In this document: in pieces, positions 7,147-16,876 of the stretch
Numbering within the stretch: the stretch's first letter is position 1
Layout of the letters: each line of letters begins with the position of its first letter
Virus record (IMG/VR): IMGVR_UViG_3300032046_000057
Span: 1-43,978 of that record
Origin: a virus
Length of the DNA stretch: 43,978 nt
Reading direction: 5' to 3' (one strand)
Made by a program: the position numbers and the translations under genes
Notes under the pieces: model-generated
Database searches by the model: none
The model's input: only the letters and a program-made list of their open reading frames with translations
Told to the model about the DNA's origin: nothing

Positions 7147-7341
7147 ATGATCTATCTAAATAAACTAGAGCCTTCTCCTCATATTAACCTTCTGATCGAG
7201 GGCGAATCTATCCCAGGATTCATCCAACTTCTCAACCGCGCACTAAACACCTGGGATGATGCGCCTCCCGAACTTAAAGCTTTAGCTGACCAGATCATCT
7301 ATGGCCAGCAGCTTCAAGATTATAACAACCTTCCGAGGTGA
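7147..7341 (+). CDS. Hypothetical small protein
   Basis: This 64-residue acidic protein starts 4 bases after the polymerase stop. It looks helical (IPGFIQLLNRALNTWDDAP, ELKALADQII). No known family. Close spacing on both sides indicates co-transcription with the polymerase. Confidence 0.6.
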   Translation: MIYLNKLEPSPHINLLIEGESIPGFIQLLNRALNTWDDAPPELKALADQIIYGQQLQDYNNLPR

Positions 7342-7343
7342 GT

Positions 7344-7529
7344 ATGTTTAATCCTTTTCACTTTACTGCCTATAGATCTACATATGGGTACTCAGATCTA
7401 GGCATCCCGATTACTAGGAACTATGAGGGCAATCTGTACACAGTTAAACTGTACGTCTGGAAGGTAGGTTTTGAATTTACCTTTGTTCTCTGGAACTCTA
7501 TCACTGAGGTACCTTATTATGAGACCTGA
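7344..7529 (+). CDS. Hypothetical small aromatic-rich protein
   Basis: This 61-residue protein starts at ATG 7344, with GAGG (7335-7338) upstream. An in-frame GTG at 7338 overlaps the preceding stop and is a less likely start. It is unusually rich in Tyr, Phe and Trp (FNPFHFTAYRSTYGYSDLG, YVWKVGFEFTFVLWNS). No family is recognised. The following 40 bases before the next gene hold no visible structure. Confidence 0.5.
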   Translation: MFNPFHFTAYRSTYGYSDLGIPITRNYEGNLYTVKLYVWKVGFEFTFVLWNSITEVPYYET

Positions 7530-7569
7530 GTTCTTATCCTATCTACCTCCCTAACCTGAGATCTTCCCC

Positions 7570-8844
7570 ATGCCACCAGAGGACTTCTTCTCCTCTTATC
7601 TTTCCTACACATCGAATACAGAAGTTCCTGCCTTCTTCTCCAGATGGGCGGCAATTACTGGAATCGGTGCATTCCTTGGGCGCCAACTCTACTTCGAGCA
7701 TGGACACTTTACTATTCATCCGAATATGTATACCATGCTCATCGGCTCCCCAGGAACCAGAAAGTCTACGGCAATTAAGCTGATGAAGAAACTGTTAGTC
7801 AATGCAGGTTACGACACAATAGCAGCAGATAAGACAACCAAAGAGAAGTTCCTTCTGGATCTGGCAGGAGAATCAGGCGACCCGAAGGAAATCAAATCAG
7901 TCCAGTCGATTCTGGAAGAGAATATATTCGGTGATTCCGATGAAGGGAAACAAGATGCAGAATGTTTCATTATGGCGGATGAGTTCAATGATTTTTTTGG
8001 CAATGGGAACATTGAGTTTATCTCTTTACTTGGCACTCTATGGGATTATTCGGGGAACTACAAGAATCGAATCAAGAACGGGACAAGTGTTTCTATTCAT
8101 AATCCTACTGTCTCTATTCTTGGGGGCAATACTCCCACTGGATTTTCTTTAGCCTTTCCTACTGAAATCCTAGGCCAGGGTTTCTTCTCACGTATCCTCT
8201 TAATCTATGGTGAACCAAATGGAAAACGAATCGCATTCCCAGAACCTCCAGATCCAAAGCATACAGAATATCTTGTTGAACGACTTAGAAGGATTAAAAC
8301 AGATTGCTACGGAGCAATTGAGGTTACAGGTACTTCACGAAAACTCCTTGAAAAGATTTACTCTAGACCTAGAGCGCTTGAAGATGTGCGGTTTGAGTCG
8401 TATTCAACTAGAAGATTCTCCCATCTACTTAAGCTTGCTCTGGTATACTCAGCATCTTCGGGCAGAAAGACTCTCCTTGAAACAGATGTTATCGGAGCAA
8501 ACACAATTCTCTCCTACACTGAACAGCTTATGCCAAAAGCTCTTGGAGAATTCGGAAAAGCAAAGAACTCAGATGTGAGTCACAAAGTTATCCAGCTCCT
8601 AGATTCTGCCACTCATGTGGTAGCATTTAAGGAAATCTGGAGACACGTTAGTTCTGACTTGGAGAAACCTGCTGACTTAGCTACAATCATGCAGAACCTC
8701 CAGATGGCAGATAAGATTCAGCAGGTAAAAGGTGCAGATGGTGCGATGGGATTTCTACCTAAGCGCCGAACGATTGAGCAATATGATTCCTCGTTGCTTG
8801 ATTACTCGATCTTAACAGAGGAAGAACGAAAGATTATACTATGA
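7570..8844 (+). CDS. DUF3987-type ATPase, putative primase-helicase component
   Basis: This 424-residue P-loop protein has Walker A at residues 59-67 (GSPGTRKST) and Walker B Asp137-Glu138 (FIMADEFND). A conserved-looking SILGGNTPTGF motif follows, then a helical C-terminus. The overall pattern fits DUF3987 proteins, common in phage and plasmid replication modules and regarded as helicase or primase-helicase ATPases. No separate zinc-ribbon or TOPRIM primase is visible, so how primers are made is open. It lies between DNA polymerase and MazG genes and overlaps the latter by four bases. Confidence 0.8.
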   Translation: MPPEDFFSSYLSYTSNTEVPAFFSRWAAITGIGAFLGRQLYFEHGHFTIHPNMYTMLIGSPGTRKSTAIKLMKKLLVNAGYDTIAADKTTKEKFLLDLAGESGDPKEIKSVQSILEENIFGDSDEGKQDAECFIMADEFNDFFGNGNIEFISLLGTLWDYSGNYKNRIKNGTSVSIHNPTVSILGGNTPTGFSLAFPTEILGQGFFSRILLIYGEPNGKRIAFPEPPDPKHTEYLVERLRRIKTDCYGAIEVTGTSRKLLEKIYSRPRALEDVRFESYSTRRFSHLLKLALVYSASSGRKTLLETDVIGANTILSYTEQLMPKALGEFGKAKNSDVSHKVIQLLDSATHVVAFKEIWRHVSSDLEKPADLATIMQNLQMADKIQQVKGADGAMGFLPKRRTIEQYDSSLLDYSILTEEERKIIL

Positions 8845-9299
8845 CTCAGAGCCCTTCAGCTTCCCAATCCCTCCACGAAGCAGATCCAAATCTCAACTCA
8901 TCTTCCAGAGCCAACTCATTCATCTGGGTTCAAGTCCAAGGAGAAGATGGTCTCCCAATTCTCAAACATATTCGCTATGACCAGTTTGTACTTCTCCTTC
9001 TCAAAGCAGATACCTACTCCAACCAAGCTAATCATGTTGCTCTCGGAGTGTGCGGAGAAGCTGGAGAGTTTGCTGATTGTATCAAGAAACATCTACACTA
9101 CTCTCAGCCCCTTGATCGTGATAATCTTATTGAAGAACTCGGAGACCTGAGGTTCTATATCCAAGCGGCACAGAATATCTGGAATGTAACTGAGCAAGAG
9201 ATTCTCCAGGCGAATGCGAAGAAACTGGAGAAGCGGTATAAGTCTCTGGCTTTCACGGAGCAAGAAGCAAAGGATAGGAATGACAAAACAGGGGCATAA
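8841..9299 (+). CDS. MazG-like nucleoside triphosphate pyrophosphohydrolase
   Basis: This 152-residue protein carries the MazG-type EXXE-EXXD metal site: Glu73 and Glu76 (CGEAGEFAD), Glu98-Glu99 and Asp102 (EELGDLRFY), in helices typical of all-alpha NTP pyrophosphatases. These enzymes hydrolyse (d)NTPs to monophosphates and in phages may adjust nucleotide or alarmone pools. An approximately 45-residue Ser/Gln-rich N-terminus precedes the domain. The start overlaps the previous stop (ATGA), and the end overlaps the winged-helix gene by 20 bases. Confidence 0.85.
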   Translation: MTQSPSASQSLHEADPNLNSSSRANSFIWVQVQGEDGLPILKHIRYDQFVLLLLKADTYSNQANHVALGVCGEAGEFADCIKKHLHYSQPLDRDNLIEELGDLRFYIQAAQNIWNVTEQEILQANAKKLEKRYKSLAFTEQEAKDRNDKTGA

Positions 9300-9621
9300 G
9301 CTGATTCCAGGAGCTTCCTCTACCTCATTTGCAGAACTCTGTTTGCTCCTGAACCAGGGATATTTTAGTCAGGCAGAACTACAGGAGCGGATCGGAGTTT
9401 GCAATGCTACCATGACTCGGTACATGCTCCTATTGAGGCGAAGGGAATTGATCTACATTCATGTATGGATTCGAACTGGAAGAAGCACTACACCGTATTG
9501 GGCCTGGGGATACAATACTCCTAGCGCACCTAAACCAATCCCTCAGACTGTAGCTCATGCTTGTAAGCAGTATCGAATCAGATTGAAACTAAAGGAGTTA
9601 TATGGCAACACAACAACGTGA
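9280..9621 (+). CDS. Winged-helix / HTH DNA-binding protein
   Basis: This 113-residue basic protein starts at ATG 9280, just after an AGGA at 9275-9278 within the MazG gene. The upstream in-frame start at 9214 lies inside MazG and is less likely. Residues about 17-60 read as a helix-turn-helix: a SFAELCLLLNQGYFSQAELQ helix, then QERIGVCNATMTRYMLLLRR. A wing-like segment with YWAWGYNT follows. It could be a transcription regulator of the phage switch or a replication accessory protein. Its end overlaps the next gene by 20 bases. Confidence 0.65.
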   Translation: MTKQGHKLIPGASSTSFAELCLLLNQGYFSQAELQERIGVCNATMTRYMLLLRRRELIYIHVWIRTGRSTTPYWAWGYNTPSAPKPIPQTVAHACKQYRIRLKLKELYGNTTT

Positions 9622-9910
9622 TGTACGGGGCGGTCTGGTGTTCGAATACCTATCCGATTCCCTCATCGCACTCCAAGCGGAACTAGCTTACCATCCCCGA
9701 CTTGTCCTCAATCTACAGAAACATCTGCCACAAGACTTTGAGTTCCGTATGGCAGAGATCTGTGCTTACTGTGACATTGTCCTAGATGGAGACTATGTGC
9801 AGGAGGACTGGAATAAACTTGCAGACATATTGCTCCGAAGGTTGAAAGATAAGAGGGAAGGTAGACAGTCGATTCTGATTGTGAATGAAATGCCGAAAGG
9901 GGTACAATGA
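9602..9910 (+). CDS. Hypothetical protein
   Basis: This 102-residue mostly helical protein has a strong AAAGGAG eight bases before its ATG. Cys residues near positions 53-57 (AEICAYCDIV) are a single pair and do not make a recognisable zinc site. It is near the end of the replication operon and overlaps the next start by ATGA. Confidence 0.65.
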   Translation: MATQQRDVRGGLVFEYLSDSLIALQAELAYHPRLVLNLQKHLPQDFEFRMAEICAYCDIVLDGDYVQEDWNKLADILLRRLKDKREGRQSILIVNEMPKGVQ

Positions 9911-10101
9911 TGGAAATTTCATATGTGACTACAAAGACTTACACACTGACACTTAGTGAGTACGAACTGTATAAACTAAATCAGATTCTCATTATGCACG
10001 AAAACTCAGCCACTAAATATTCTGCATTTGCTCAAACATTTAGAAAACAACTTGATAAACCTACACAAGTTGTTTCTGCCCCAGGCTGTGAACCTGAATA
10101 A
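9907..10101 (+). CDS. Hypothetical small protein, last gene of plus arm
   Basis: This 64-residue protein begins MMEISYVTTKTYTLTLSEYE: a likely beta hairpin followed by a helix. The ATGA overlap with the previous gene shows coupling. It is immediately followed by the convergent terminator at 10115-10151. Function unknown. Confidence 0.6.
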   Translation: MMEISYVTTKTYTLTLSEYELYKLNQILIMHENSATKYSAFAQTFRKQLDKPTQVVSAPGCEPE

Positions 10102-10114
10102 CCCCAGACAAAAC

Positions 10115-10151
10115 AAAGCCCCCAAGGACTCAACATCCAAGGGGGCTTTTT
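10115..10151. terminator. Bidirectional terminator between converging arms
   Basis: AAAGCCCCC (10115-10123) pairs perfectly with GGGGGCTTT (10141-10149), followed by further T residues to 10151. On the opposite strand the stem is followed by a T-rich run (complement of acaaaacaaa, 10108-10117). It lies exactly between the last plus-strand gene (ends 10101) and the last minus-strand gene (ends 10179), so it can stop transcription from both sides. Confidence 0.9.
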
Positions 10152-10178
10152 CATGCCTACAAATTACTCAGTTCCAAC

Positions 10179-13100
10179 TCACTCCGATCCTCCCATCAGC
10201 AACTGCATCTTATAACTCAGAGGATCTTTCAACTGCTTCGCCAACTCCTCACTCTGAACTGTATTAGCTGCCTTATACTGATTCATCATCCACTTACCGA
10301 ACTGATCCTGTTTCCCTCCTTGTGCAGCATAGGCTTCAGCAAATGTAGAGACCTGATCCGAACTAAGAGTTCCTCCACCTGCCACAGAAACTTTCACAGT
10401 CTCCGCGAGATTCAATGATCTCCCTTTATCCACCGCCTCGTATGCACGTTTTCTATACATAGCATCAGTCATCACAGCTTCATCCAGTGGTTTCGCACCT
10501 GCAATTCTAACTGCACTGGACCATGAGAACAGATCATTCTGTCCCATCATTGTGCCTTTGTTAGAAGTGGAGAACACAGTTCCATCGCTGACTCCTGCTC
10601 GCAGCACTTGCGCGATACCAGCTAGAGGTCTGGAGATCCCGTTATGTTCTAGTCCAAACAGAGTAGATTGCACAACCGAACCACCAGCTCCAATCTTCTG
10701 TGCAGTATCCAGGAGATTAGATGCAAACTTCCCGTACGCACCAATGAATGGAACCGAAGCCAGATCAGTTGGCAGAATCGTTACCTGTCTCGGATTGATA
10801 TCGCCCCGAGTGTAGAGATTGGAGTCGAGGAGATAGCTTGGTGCACCGTACAGGAAGAATTTCCCTGCCTCAACTCCAGCAATTCCATAGGTTGCATCAT
10901 AGAGATCCCGATGGCTCGAGTTCCCAGATGCAGTTCCCACAATATGCTGATTGATAAATGCAAAACCAGGCATACCATTCAGACCATAGAAAGTCCCTTG
11001 CAGACCTAACAGAGTCGCCACATCCTTTGCTCTCCCTTCCCCAACATAGCGGAAAAGATTCTGCATCAGATTGAACTGATAGCTCTGAAACAAACCAACT
11101 GCCTGACCAATCGGACCCTGGAAAATCAATGGACGCTGTGAAGCGATAATGTTTCCTTCCACCCGATTGACAAATGTGTTGATATAGGCACGAGCCTCTC
11201 GCTGACTTATCACACCTGCATCCACAGCCACATCTGTAATCTGCCTCATCACATCGGCGGAAACAAAGCGGTTGAACTCCTCGGCAAAAGTATTCCCAGT
11301 GAGCTTCTCACCCTTGTCACCTAATTCCCTCGCCTTAGCAAACCCCCGCTGAATCCGCGAGTTCAAATCCCCAACTGTCTCAGTTCCCTGCAGGGTGAAG
11401 TCATCCAGAATCGACCTGAATTGCTCAGTAATATTCCGAATGTATCCATCAGCCTTGTATCGCTCAATCAATGCGGCTGATTCAGGCGAGAAGAAGTTCT
11501 TGAAAGCCTGGGCTGTCAGTTTGGCAGGAGAAGTGATAAGAGCGCGCTGTTCTGTAGGTAGCGCAATCTTAGTCAGCTCAGCCAGTTTCCCTGCAGCTTC
11601 TGGATTCGATGCTTCCAGCGCCCGAGTCAGATAAGAGAGTTCTGTACCTCTCAAAACATTCGCACCAATCGCATTGTTCAGTGCATTCATCGGATCCAAA
11701 CCAAGTGTGAACCTGGAAAGAATTGCATTGGACGCACGGATAAACTTGGTTAGTTCCCCTTTCGGTGCAGTGTGATTCGCATACAGATTCAGAGCGGCAT
11801 CGTAGTATGCATTGTTATACCCAGATTCCTGGAGCGCAGTATTGATTCCATCCAGATCAGCAGGAGACTTAGCCGAGTTCCAAACTTCCCTCACCCGCCC
11901 AACTACTTTACTCACCGCAGTATCGAGTGCGCGGTTAACTGAGGAAAGCAGAGGATACTCAGATGCGCGGGAAACATCGAGAGCCGCTTTCACATAACTC
12001 ATGTAAGGGTTCTTCTCAAACTTCTCCACCTTATCCAGAGTAGCCCCGTATCTAGAAGCTTCGAGGGAACTATAAGCTCCTGCCTGATCTTCCAGCCAAT
12101 CAAACTGTCGCTGATACTTTCCCCGAACTACCTCTACCGCCATAACATCTCGCTGGCGCATATGCCAATTTAGTGTCTCATCTACAATTTTCTGTGGATC
12201 AGTCTTGATAAAGAACTCAGAGGCAACACCTTTCCTACGCAGATCAGAGTCTACGTAATTGTCATGGAGTGAGCGATCATATTCGTAATCACCCTTGGCT
12301 TTATAAAACGCCTCCGCTTGATCCTTCGTAACCACCTTGTACTCAGGAGCTTTCAGTTGCACCTGCTTAATCAGCTCATTCAATTCCCGTTCCGAAGCTG
12401 CATGGATCATGGACTTATGGCCCACATCTGTAACTCGCGGATCAACCACAAAAGCAAAGTGCTGGAAGTCTTTGGTATTCGGGCGGACTGGATAGAAGGT
12501 ATTGGAGTCCTTATAGTTTTCCTTACCTTGTGAGGCTCTCAGATCCCGCTCCATTTGAATCATTTCTCCATTAGCCCTGACATGTTCTTTGGCAGTTTTA
12601 ACTGTAGTTTCATTTCTAATAGGAATAGCTTCAGGCGCCCCTTTAGCAAGAACTTGTTCTGCCCCTTCAAATCCTTCTTCCTGCGCCCCCTTCATGAGTT
12701 TACGTGCAAGCAAACCTGGACCTTCTCCAAACCCATATTCAGCTAGCTCATCTACAAACACATAGTGCTCAGGCAAAGAAGCTACAATTTGATTCAATCT
12801 TGCCCACTCAATTGCCCCCTTAGTATCTTGAACTAAAGCCACCAGAGGAGGATTGAGAAGATCTTTACCGGATTCTTTAAGCTGAATTTTAAATCTCTGA
12901 GTCACAGAACCAAGTTGCTGCACTGCAGATTCCAAGGAACCATATGCCCCAGATGCAAATGTAATCAGCCCAGGCCCACCACCTCCGCGATTAGCTTGAG
13001 GTAAGAGTCGAGTTAGTTCCTCTGCCGTAGGAAGCCCGACAGACAAATCTCCCATGTATCTGGCAGCAACTCGATCCACATCTGCCTGAGCCATTTTCTC

Positions 13101-15101
13101 CTGGTTCTTCAGGAACACCATCCCATCAATCACATTCCCATCAATCTTCACCAGATCTTCCGGAATCTTATACGAGATCTTCACATACTCAGGAATCAAA
13201 GCGGTATCGTAGACTCCAGGTTTCATATCCAAACCTTCAGCCACTCTCGCTTCTGCATAAGCCTTATTCATGGACTGGCGGAAGAACAGATCCTTGACTT
13301 CATCCTCCAGATTTTGATCCCCTTCCAGATACTTCTTCCGGGTGTTCACAATGCGGGAGATAAGATCAGTGCCTTCAGTTGTAGGAATCTTACCTTCATA
13401 AGACATCTTGAGCAGCAATTCATTCGCCACCTCCAGCTTAGTCTGCTTGATATGTTCATAGAGTTCCTGAGTCGAGTCGATCTTGAACTCAGTTTTCCCA
13501 TCTGTAAGTTTAACTTTCCCTGGCAGACCTGACTCAAACACAGTCTCTAGCGCAGGGATATCATTCATGTGGATAACAACTGGCTTCTTAGCTCCTTCCA
13601 GAACTTCTTTACCTTTACCTCTCCACCAGATATACCGAGCCTCAGCTTCCAGATGTGCTTCAGGCCCAACTGAGTCAGCGGCATTCCAGAGTTTCTTTGT
13701 AGAGATCTTTCTCGCTGCTACATTCTCCATCACCGCATCACCGACTGATTGCCCTTTCCTAGGCATCACAGTGTCGGCCAGGCTTTTAACTACAGGAGTT
13801 CCATCCAGAACTTTCCCCGTATCTTCCCCGGTTACCTTAACAATTCGCACAGCCAGAGTAGAAAGGGCGTCTAGATTCCCAGCCTTGAGAGCCGCTGCCA
13901 ACTCGGTTTCCACATTAGTTTTCTGCCCCACTCGCACCACCTGATCCGCATGGAGCAGATTTCCCATTACCTTATCGGCGGGCATAGCGTTCTCACCTGC
14001 CAGAAGTTTGGAAGGATTGACAGTCATGGTATCCGCCAGCAGATTCCCAGCTTCCTTGTTATCTCCAGGAACCATCTTGTTCACCTCAGTGCGGATATCA
14101 TTGTTCCGCTTCTCCTGGGTAAGAAGAAAGTTATTCCGATCCTTGAGATAGATTGCCTCAGACTGCTCCCCAGTTCCAGCCCGAATGGGTACAGGGGCAG
14201 CCTCTCGCTCTGCCGCAGAAAGAATTGCTTTGGAAGAAGGAGGCAAAGATTCTGCGTAGGCTTCCTTAGATGTGAAAGGCTTGGACAGAATGTCTTCCGC
14301 ATTCCTACCGGCAGCAAGCTTAGTTGTGATTCGAGCAGCTTCAAACGCCCCACCGATTACACCACTCAGCGCGCCACCAATCAGCAGGTTCTTTGCAATA
14401 TCCCCTACGTCTTGGTCCTCCAGAACAGGAGACTTAAACATCGTAGCCTGCACTGCACCTTCAAATGCCAAACCTTCCAGCACATTCTGCCAGGTACCGT
14501 TACGGAGAGCCAGAAGTGCGTTCTGATTCAGAAGAGAGAATGAAGCATTGGTCCGAGCAATATCTGCCGAAGCAAGTTTCACATAGTTTGCAGTCTGAGG
14601 AGCCAGAATCCCAGTTGCCCGGGCCAGATTCGAACCAACTGCTCCTGCTTCAGAGGCTGCAATCAGAGCTTTCTGCCCCACATTCAGCATCTTAACTCCG
14701 CCCAAACCAGGAACCAGAGAGCCTGCAATAAAACCTGCAAGATCAGCGGCCGAGCGATTCTGGGAATAGTATTCGCCCAGATTAGAATCCAGGGAGGAGA
14801 TCCAGGAATCAGTCTGGCGAATCTCATTCTCCGCACCAAACCAGTTCCCTACAGTCTGGGCGGTTTGATAGAATGAATTGGCCCCGGACAGAATAGACAC
14901 CGAGACAAACTTACCAGCTCCCTGGAATTTATCTCCCCAGGTAGATGGCTCGAACCAGGAACCTCCCAGAGAATTCCCCAGATTATGGTTATCTGCCGCC
15001 ACCATCCAAGAAGGAACTTGGGAGACAGAAGGAAGATTGGAGGAGTCTTCAGATGGATTGGAAAGGGAAGGAGAGGAATTGAAGATAGAAAAGTCAGCCA
15101 T
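10179..15101 (-). CDS. Giant internal virion / DNA ejection protein
   Basis: At 1640 residues this is the largest gene. Length, Ala/Gly-rich hydrophobic stretches near residues 110-260 and position at the end of the virion operon fit the large ejection proteins of podoviruses (T7 gp16, P22 gp16 class), which leave the capsid and help DNA cross the envelope. I see no lytic transglycosylase ESR motif at the N-terminus, so enzymatic activity is not supported. The start at 15101 has AAGGA upstream. Three other ejection-like genes lie immediately upstream. It is the last gene before the convergent terminator. Confidence 0.75.
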   Translation of the reverse strand: MADFSIFNSSPSLSNPSEDSSNLPSVSQVPSWMVAADNHNLGNSLGGSWFEPSTWGDKFQGAGKFVSVSILSGANSFYQTAQTVGNWFGAENEIRQTDSWISSLDSNLGEYYSQNRSAADLAGFIAGSLVPGLGGVKMLNVGQKALIAASEAGAVGSNLARATGILAPQTANYVKLASADIARTNASFSLLNQNALLALRNGTWQNVLEGLAFEGAVQATMFKSPVLEDQDVGDIAKNLLIGGALSGVIGGAFEAARITTKLAAGRNAEDILSKPFTSKEAYAESLPPSSKAILSAAEREAAPVPIRAGTGEQSEAIYLKDRNNFLLTQEKRNNDIRTEVNKMVPGDNKEAGNLLADTMTVNPSKLLAGENAMPADKVMGNLLHADQVVRVGQKTNVETELAAALKAGNLDALSTLAVRIVKVTGEDTGKVLDGTPVVKSLADTVMPRKGQSVGDAVMENVAARKISTKKLWNAADSVGPEAHLEAEARYIWWRGKGKEVLEGAKKPVVIHMNDIPALETVFESGLPGKVKLTDGKTEFKIDSTQELYEHIKQTKLEVANELLLKMSYEGKIPTTEGTDLISRIVNTRKKYLEGDQNLEDEVKDLFFRQSMNKAYAEARVAEGLDMKPGVYDTALIPEYVKISYKIPEDLVKIDGNVIDGMVFLKNQEKMAQADVDRVAARYMGDLSVGLPTAEELTRLLPQANRGGGGPGLITFASGAYGSLESAVQQLGSVTQRFKIQLKESGKDLLNPPLVALVQDTKGAIEWARLNQIVASLPEHYVFVDELAEYGFGEGPGLLARKLMKGAQEEGFEGAEQVLAKGAPEAIPIRNETTVKTAKEHVRANGEMIQMERDLRASQGKENYKDSNTFYPVRPNTKDFQHFAFVVDPRVTDVGHKSMIHAASERELNELIKQVQLKAPEYKVVTKDQAEAFYKAKGDYEYDRSLHDNYVDSDLRRKGVASEFFIKTDPQKIVDETLNWHMRQRDVMAVEVVRGKYQRQFDWLEDQAGAYSSLEASRYGATLDKVEKFEKNPYMSYVKAALDVSRASEYPLLSSVNRALDTAVSKVVGRVREVWNSAKSPADLDGINTALQESGYNNAYYDAALNLYANHTAPKGELTKFIRASNAILSRFTLGLDPMNALNNAIGANVLRGTELSYLTRALEASNPEAAGKLAELTKIALPTEQRALITSPAKLTAQAFKNFFSPESAALIERYKADGYIRNITEQFRSILDDFTLQGTETVGDLNSRIQRGFAKARELGDKGEKLTGNTFAEEFNRFVSADVMRQITDVAVDAGVISQREARAYINTFVNRVEGNIIASQRPLIFQGPIGQAVGLFQSYQFNLMQNLFRYVGEGRAKDVATLLGLQGTFYGLNGMPGFAFINQHIVGTASGNSSHRDLYDATYGIAGVEAGKFFLYGAPSYLLDSNLYTRGDINPRQVTILPTDLASVPFIGAYGKFASNLLDTAQKIGAGGSVVQSTLFGLEHNGISRPLAGIAQVLRAGVSDGTVFSTSNKGTMMGQNDLFSWSSAVRIAGAKPLDEAVMTDAMYRKRAYEAVDKGRSLNLAETVKVSVAGGGTLSSDQVSTFAEAYAAQGGKQDQFGKWMMNQYKAANTVQSEELAKQLKDPLSYKMQLLMGGSE

Positions 15102-15111
15102 TTATTTTTCC

Positions 15112-16872
15112 TTACCGATAGATCGAAGGAGCGCCATCAGGCGGAGTATTGGTAATAGTGGGGCCGAACTGGAGAGGCACGGAATTTACCAAATCTTTCA
15201 TCCCAGCTCTACGTCCTGCCAGACTTTCTTGGTACGAAACTCGGGCAAGATACGAATTAAGCGCGCGACCCAAATCAGTAGGATCAGTTAGGTCCACAAC
15301 TTTAGAGCCGCCTAGACGGAGAAGATCCAGATCAATCTGAACTTTATATCCTACAGTAGCAGGAGTTACACCTTGAATCCCAAACTTATTTAGATTCTTC
15401 TCAGCCAGATTCACAGCTTGTGCTTGTTGATACACCGTAGAAAGTGAGAGCGCTTCAGGTATAGTAATCTGATTCTTTCTCACAGCTTCAGCAGTTACTT
15501 GAAGCACTTTTGTTGGATCATCAAATGTCTCGCCATTCTTGATCCGCTCTCGAAACAGTTTCTCAAACACAGGAGTCTGCTGTACATTCCTCATACCTGC
15601 AAAAGCCTGGAGCCCAGGAAGTGCGAATAGGTTCTTAGTATCTCCAGCTCGAACCTCAGTGGAATCTTGCTTGATCAGTTTAGTTACTGCATCATTGAAC
15701 TTAGCAGTGTTCCCTGCCACGTCCTTATTACTTGCATCCCAAGTCTTATCCAGTCTAGCCAGTGCAAGTGCCCGATCAAACAGAGGATTCACATACTTCT
15801 GTGCTTCAGGTAGATTGATAGTCTGTCCAGATCCAACACGCTTCACATACTCAGCAGGACTATTGGCCAGAGTAACTGAGCCAGACTCATAAGCCCTCTC
15901 ACCAGTTTTCATGTCATCCATCAGATCCTGGGAGAGCTGAGATTTGGACTTGAGAGCAGCAAACACTTTCTCAGCCTGAATCCCTTGGAGCAATGGAACT
16001 CCCCGAGCAGCGCGCCCGACATTGATGGATTCTACGATAGATGAATAATATTTATCTTCATCTTCCTTCGCCTTGAAATTCATCTCGAACATCTTGGCAG
16101 ACCTAGCTTCTTCCCGAGCAGATCTTGCAGCAGCCGCCCTAGAAAGCTGGAGTTGTTCCTCAGAGTTCTGTGCACCTTTAGCCTGGAACAGATAAGAAAG
16201 CTGTTGCGCATTGAGGGAGAGAGCTTCCTTAATCCCGGCTGAGTTATTTGCAATCCCCTGGATCGTTTGGTTATTCGCTTCAATTTTAAACTTAGCGGAG
16301 GTAAGTCTAGCTGCAGCCTCAGCAGATGCTTGAGTTACTGGAGCCGCATATTGTTGCTGGAGAATAGCCGCACCGGAAGATAGCTGAGTCAACGCTGCAA
16401 TTTGCTCCTTCTTTGCATTGGCGTTAGACTCAGCCAAGTTGTGCTTAGCAATATCAGAGTTGATAGTAAACGAGTTAATGATTGCTTCGAGAGGATTCTC
16501 AAAGAAGCTAACCGACATTTTTTTCTCAACTTCAGCAGCGTACTTGTCCCGCTTCTCATTCTCAACTCGCATTTCAGTGGCAAGCTGAGTGTAGAGTTCA
16601 TTGGTCTGGGTAATATCAGTACCAAAAGTGAGCCCTACTTTCTGCTTTGCAGATTGAAGTTTCAGTGCGGCCGCAGATTCCGCAGTGGAAACCAGTTCCG
16701 AATCTTTTCCGGCTTGTCTCAGAACCTCTGCCGAGTTCACATTCAGAGCTTGCGAATCTGCCGCATTCATCTGAAGCAAACCTGCACCTTTAACAATCTG
16801 ATCTGTAGCCTGCCGAACCGAGTTCAGAATCGACTCAAGATCCAAACCACCTGAGGAGGAAGAAGTAGCCAT
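15112..16872 (-). CDS. Internal virion protein, coiled-coil rich
   Basis: This 586-residue protein starts at the ATG at 16872 (MATSSSSGG), which has GGTGGA upstream. An earlier in-frame start at 16911 lacks one and overlaps the upstream gene more. It is Ala-, Gln- and Ser-rich with long helical stretches (residues about 90-290) and few aromatics, typical of the internal core proteins that form the ejection channel in short-tailed phages. It lies 10 bases from the 1640-residue gene. No enzyme domain is seen. Confidence 0.7.
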   Translation of the reverse strand: MATSSSSGGLDLESILNSVRQATDQIVKGAGLLQMNAADSQALNVNSAEVLRQAGKDSELVSTAESAAALKLQSAKQKVGLTFGTDITQTNELYTQLATEMRVENEKRDKYAAEVEKKMSVSFFENPLEAIINSFTINSDIAKHNLAESNANAKKEQIAALTQLSSGAAILQQQYAAPVTQASAEAAARLTSAKFKIEANNQTIQGIANNSAGIKEALSLNAQQLSYLFQAKGAQNSEEQLQLSRAAAARSAREEARSAKMFEMNFKAKEDEDKYYSSIVESINVGRAARGVPLLQGIQAEKVFAALKSKSQLSQDLMDDMKTGERAYESGSVTLANSPAEYVKRVGSGQTINLPEAQKYVNPLFDRALALARLDKTWDASNKDVAGNTAKFNDAVTKLIKQDSTEVRAGDTKNLFALPGLQAFAGMRNVQQTPVFEKLFRERIKNGETFDDPTKVLQVTAEAVRKNQITIPEALSLSTVYQQAQAVNLAEKNLNKFGIQGVTPATVGYKVQIDLDLLRLGGSKVVDLTDPTDLGRALNSYLARVSYQESLAGRRAGMKDLVNSVPLQFGPTITNTPPDGAPSIYR

Positions 16873-16876
16873 AGTA

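Noticed and set aside
13483-14543. Plus-strand ORFs of 150-200 codons inside the large ejection gene
   Set aside because: They lie antisense to the 1640-residue gene, lack ribosome-binding sites and have low-complexity Ser/Pro/Thr composition.
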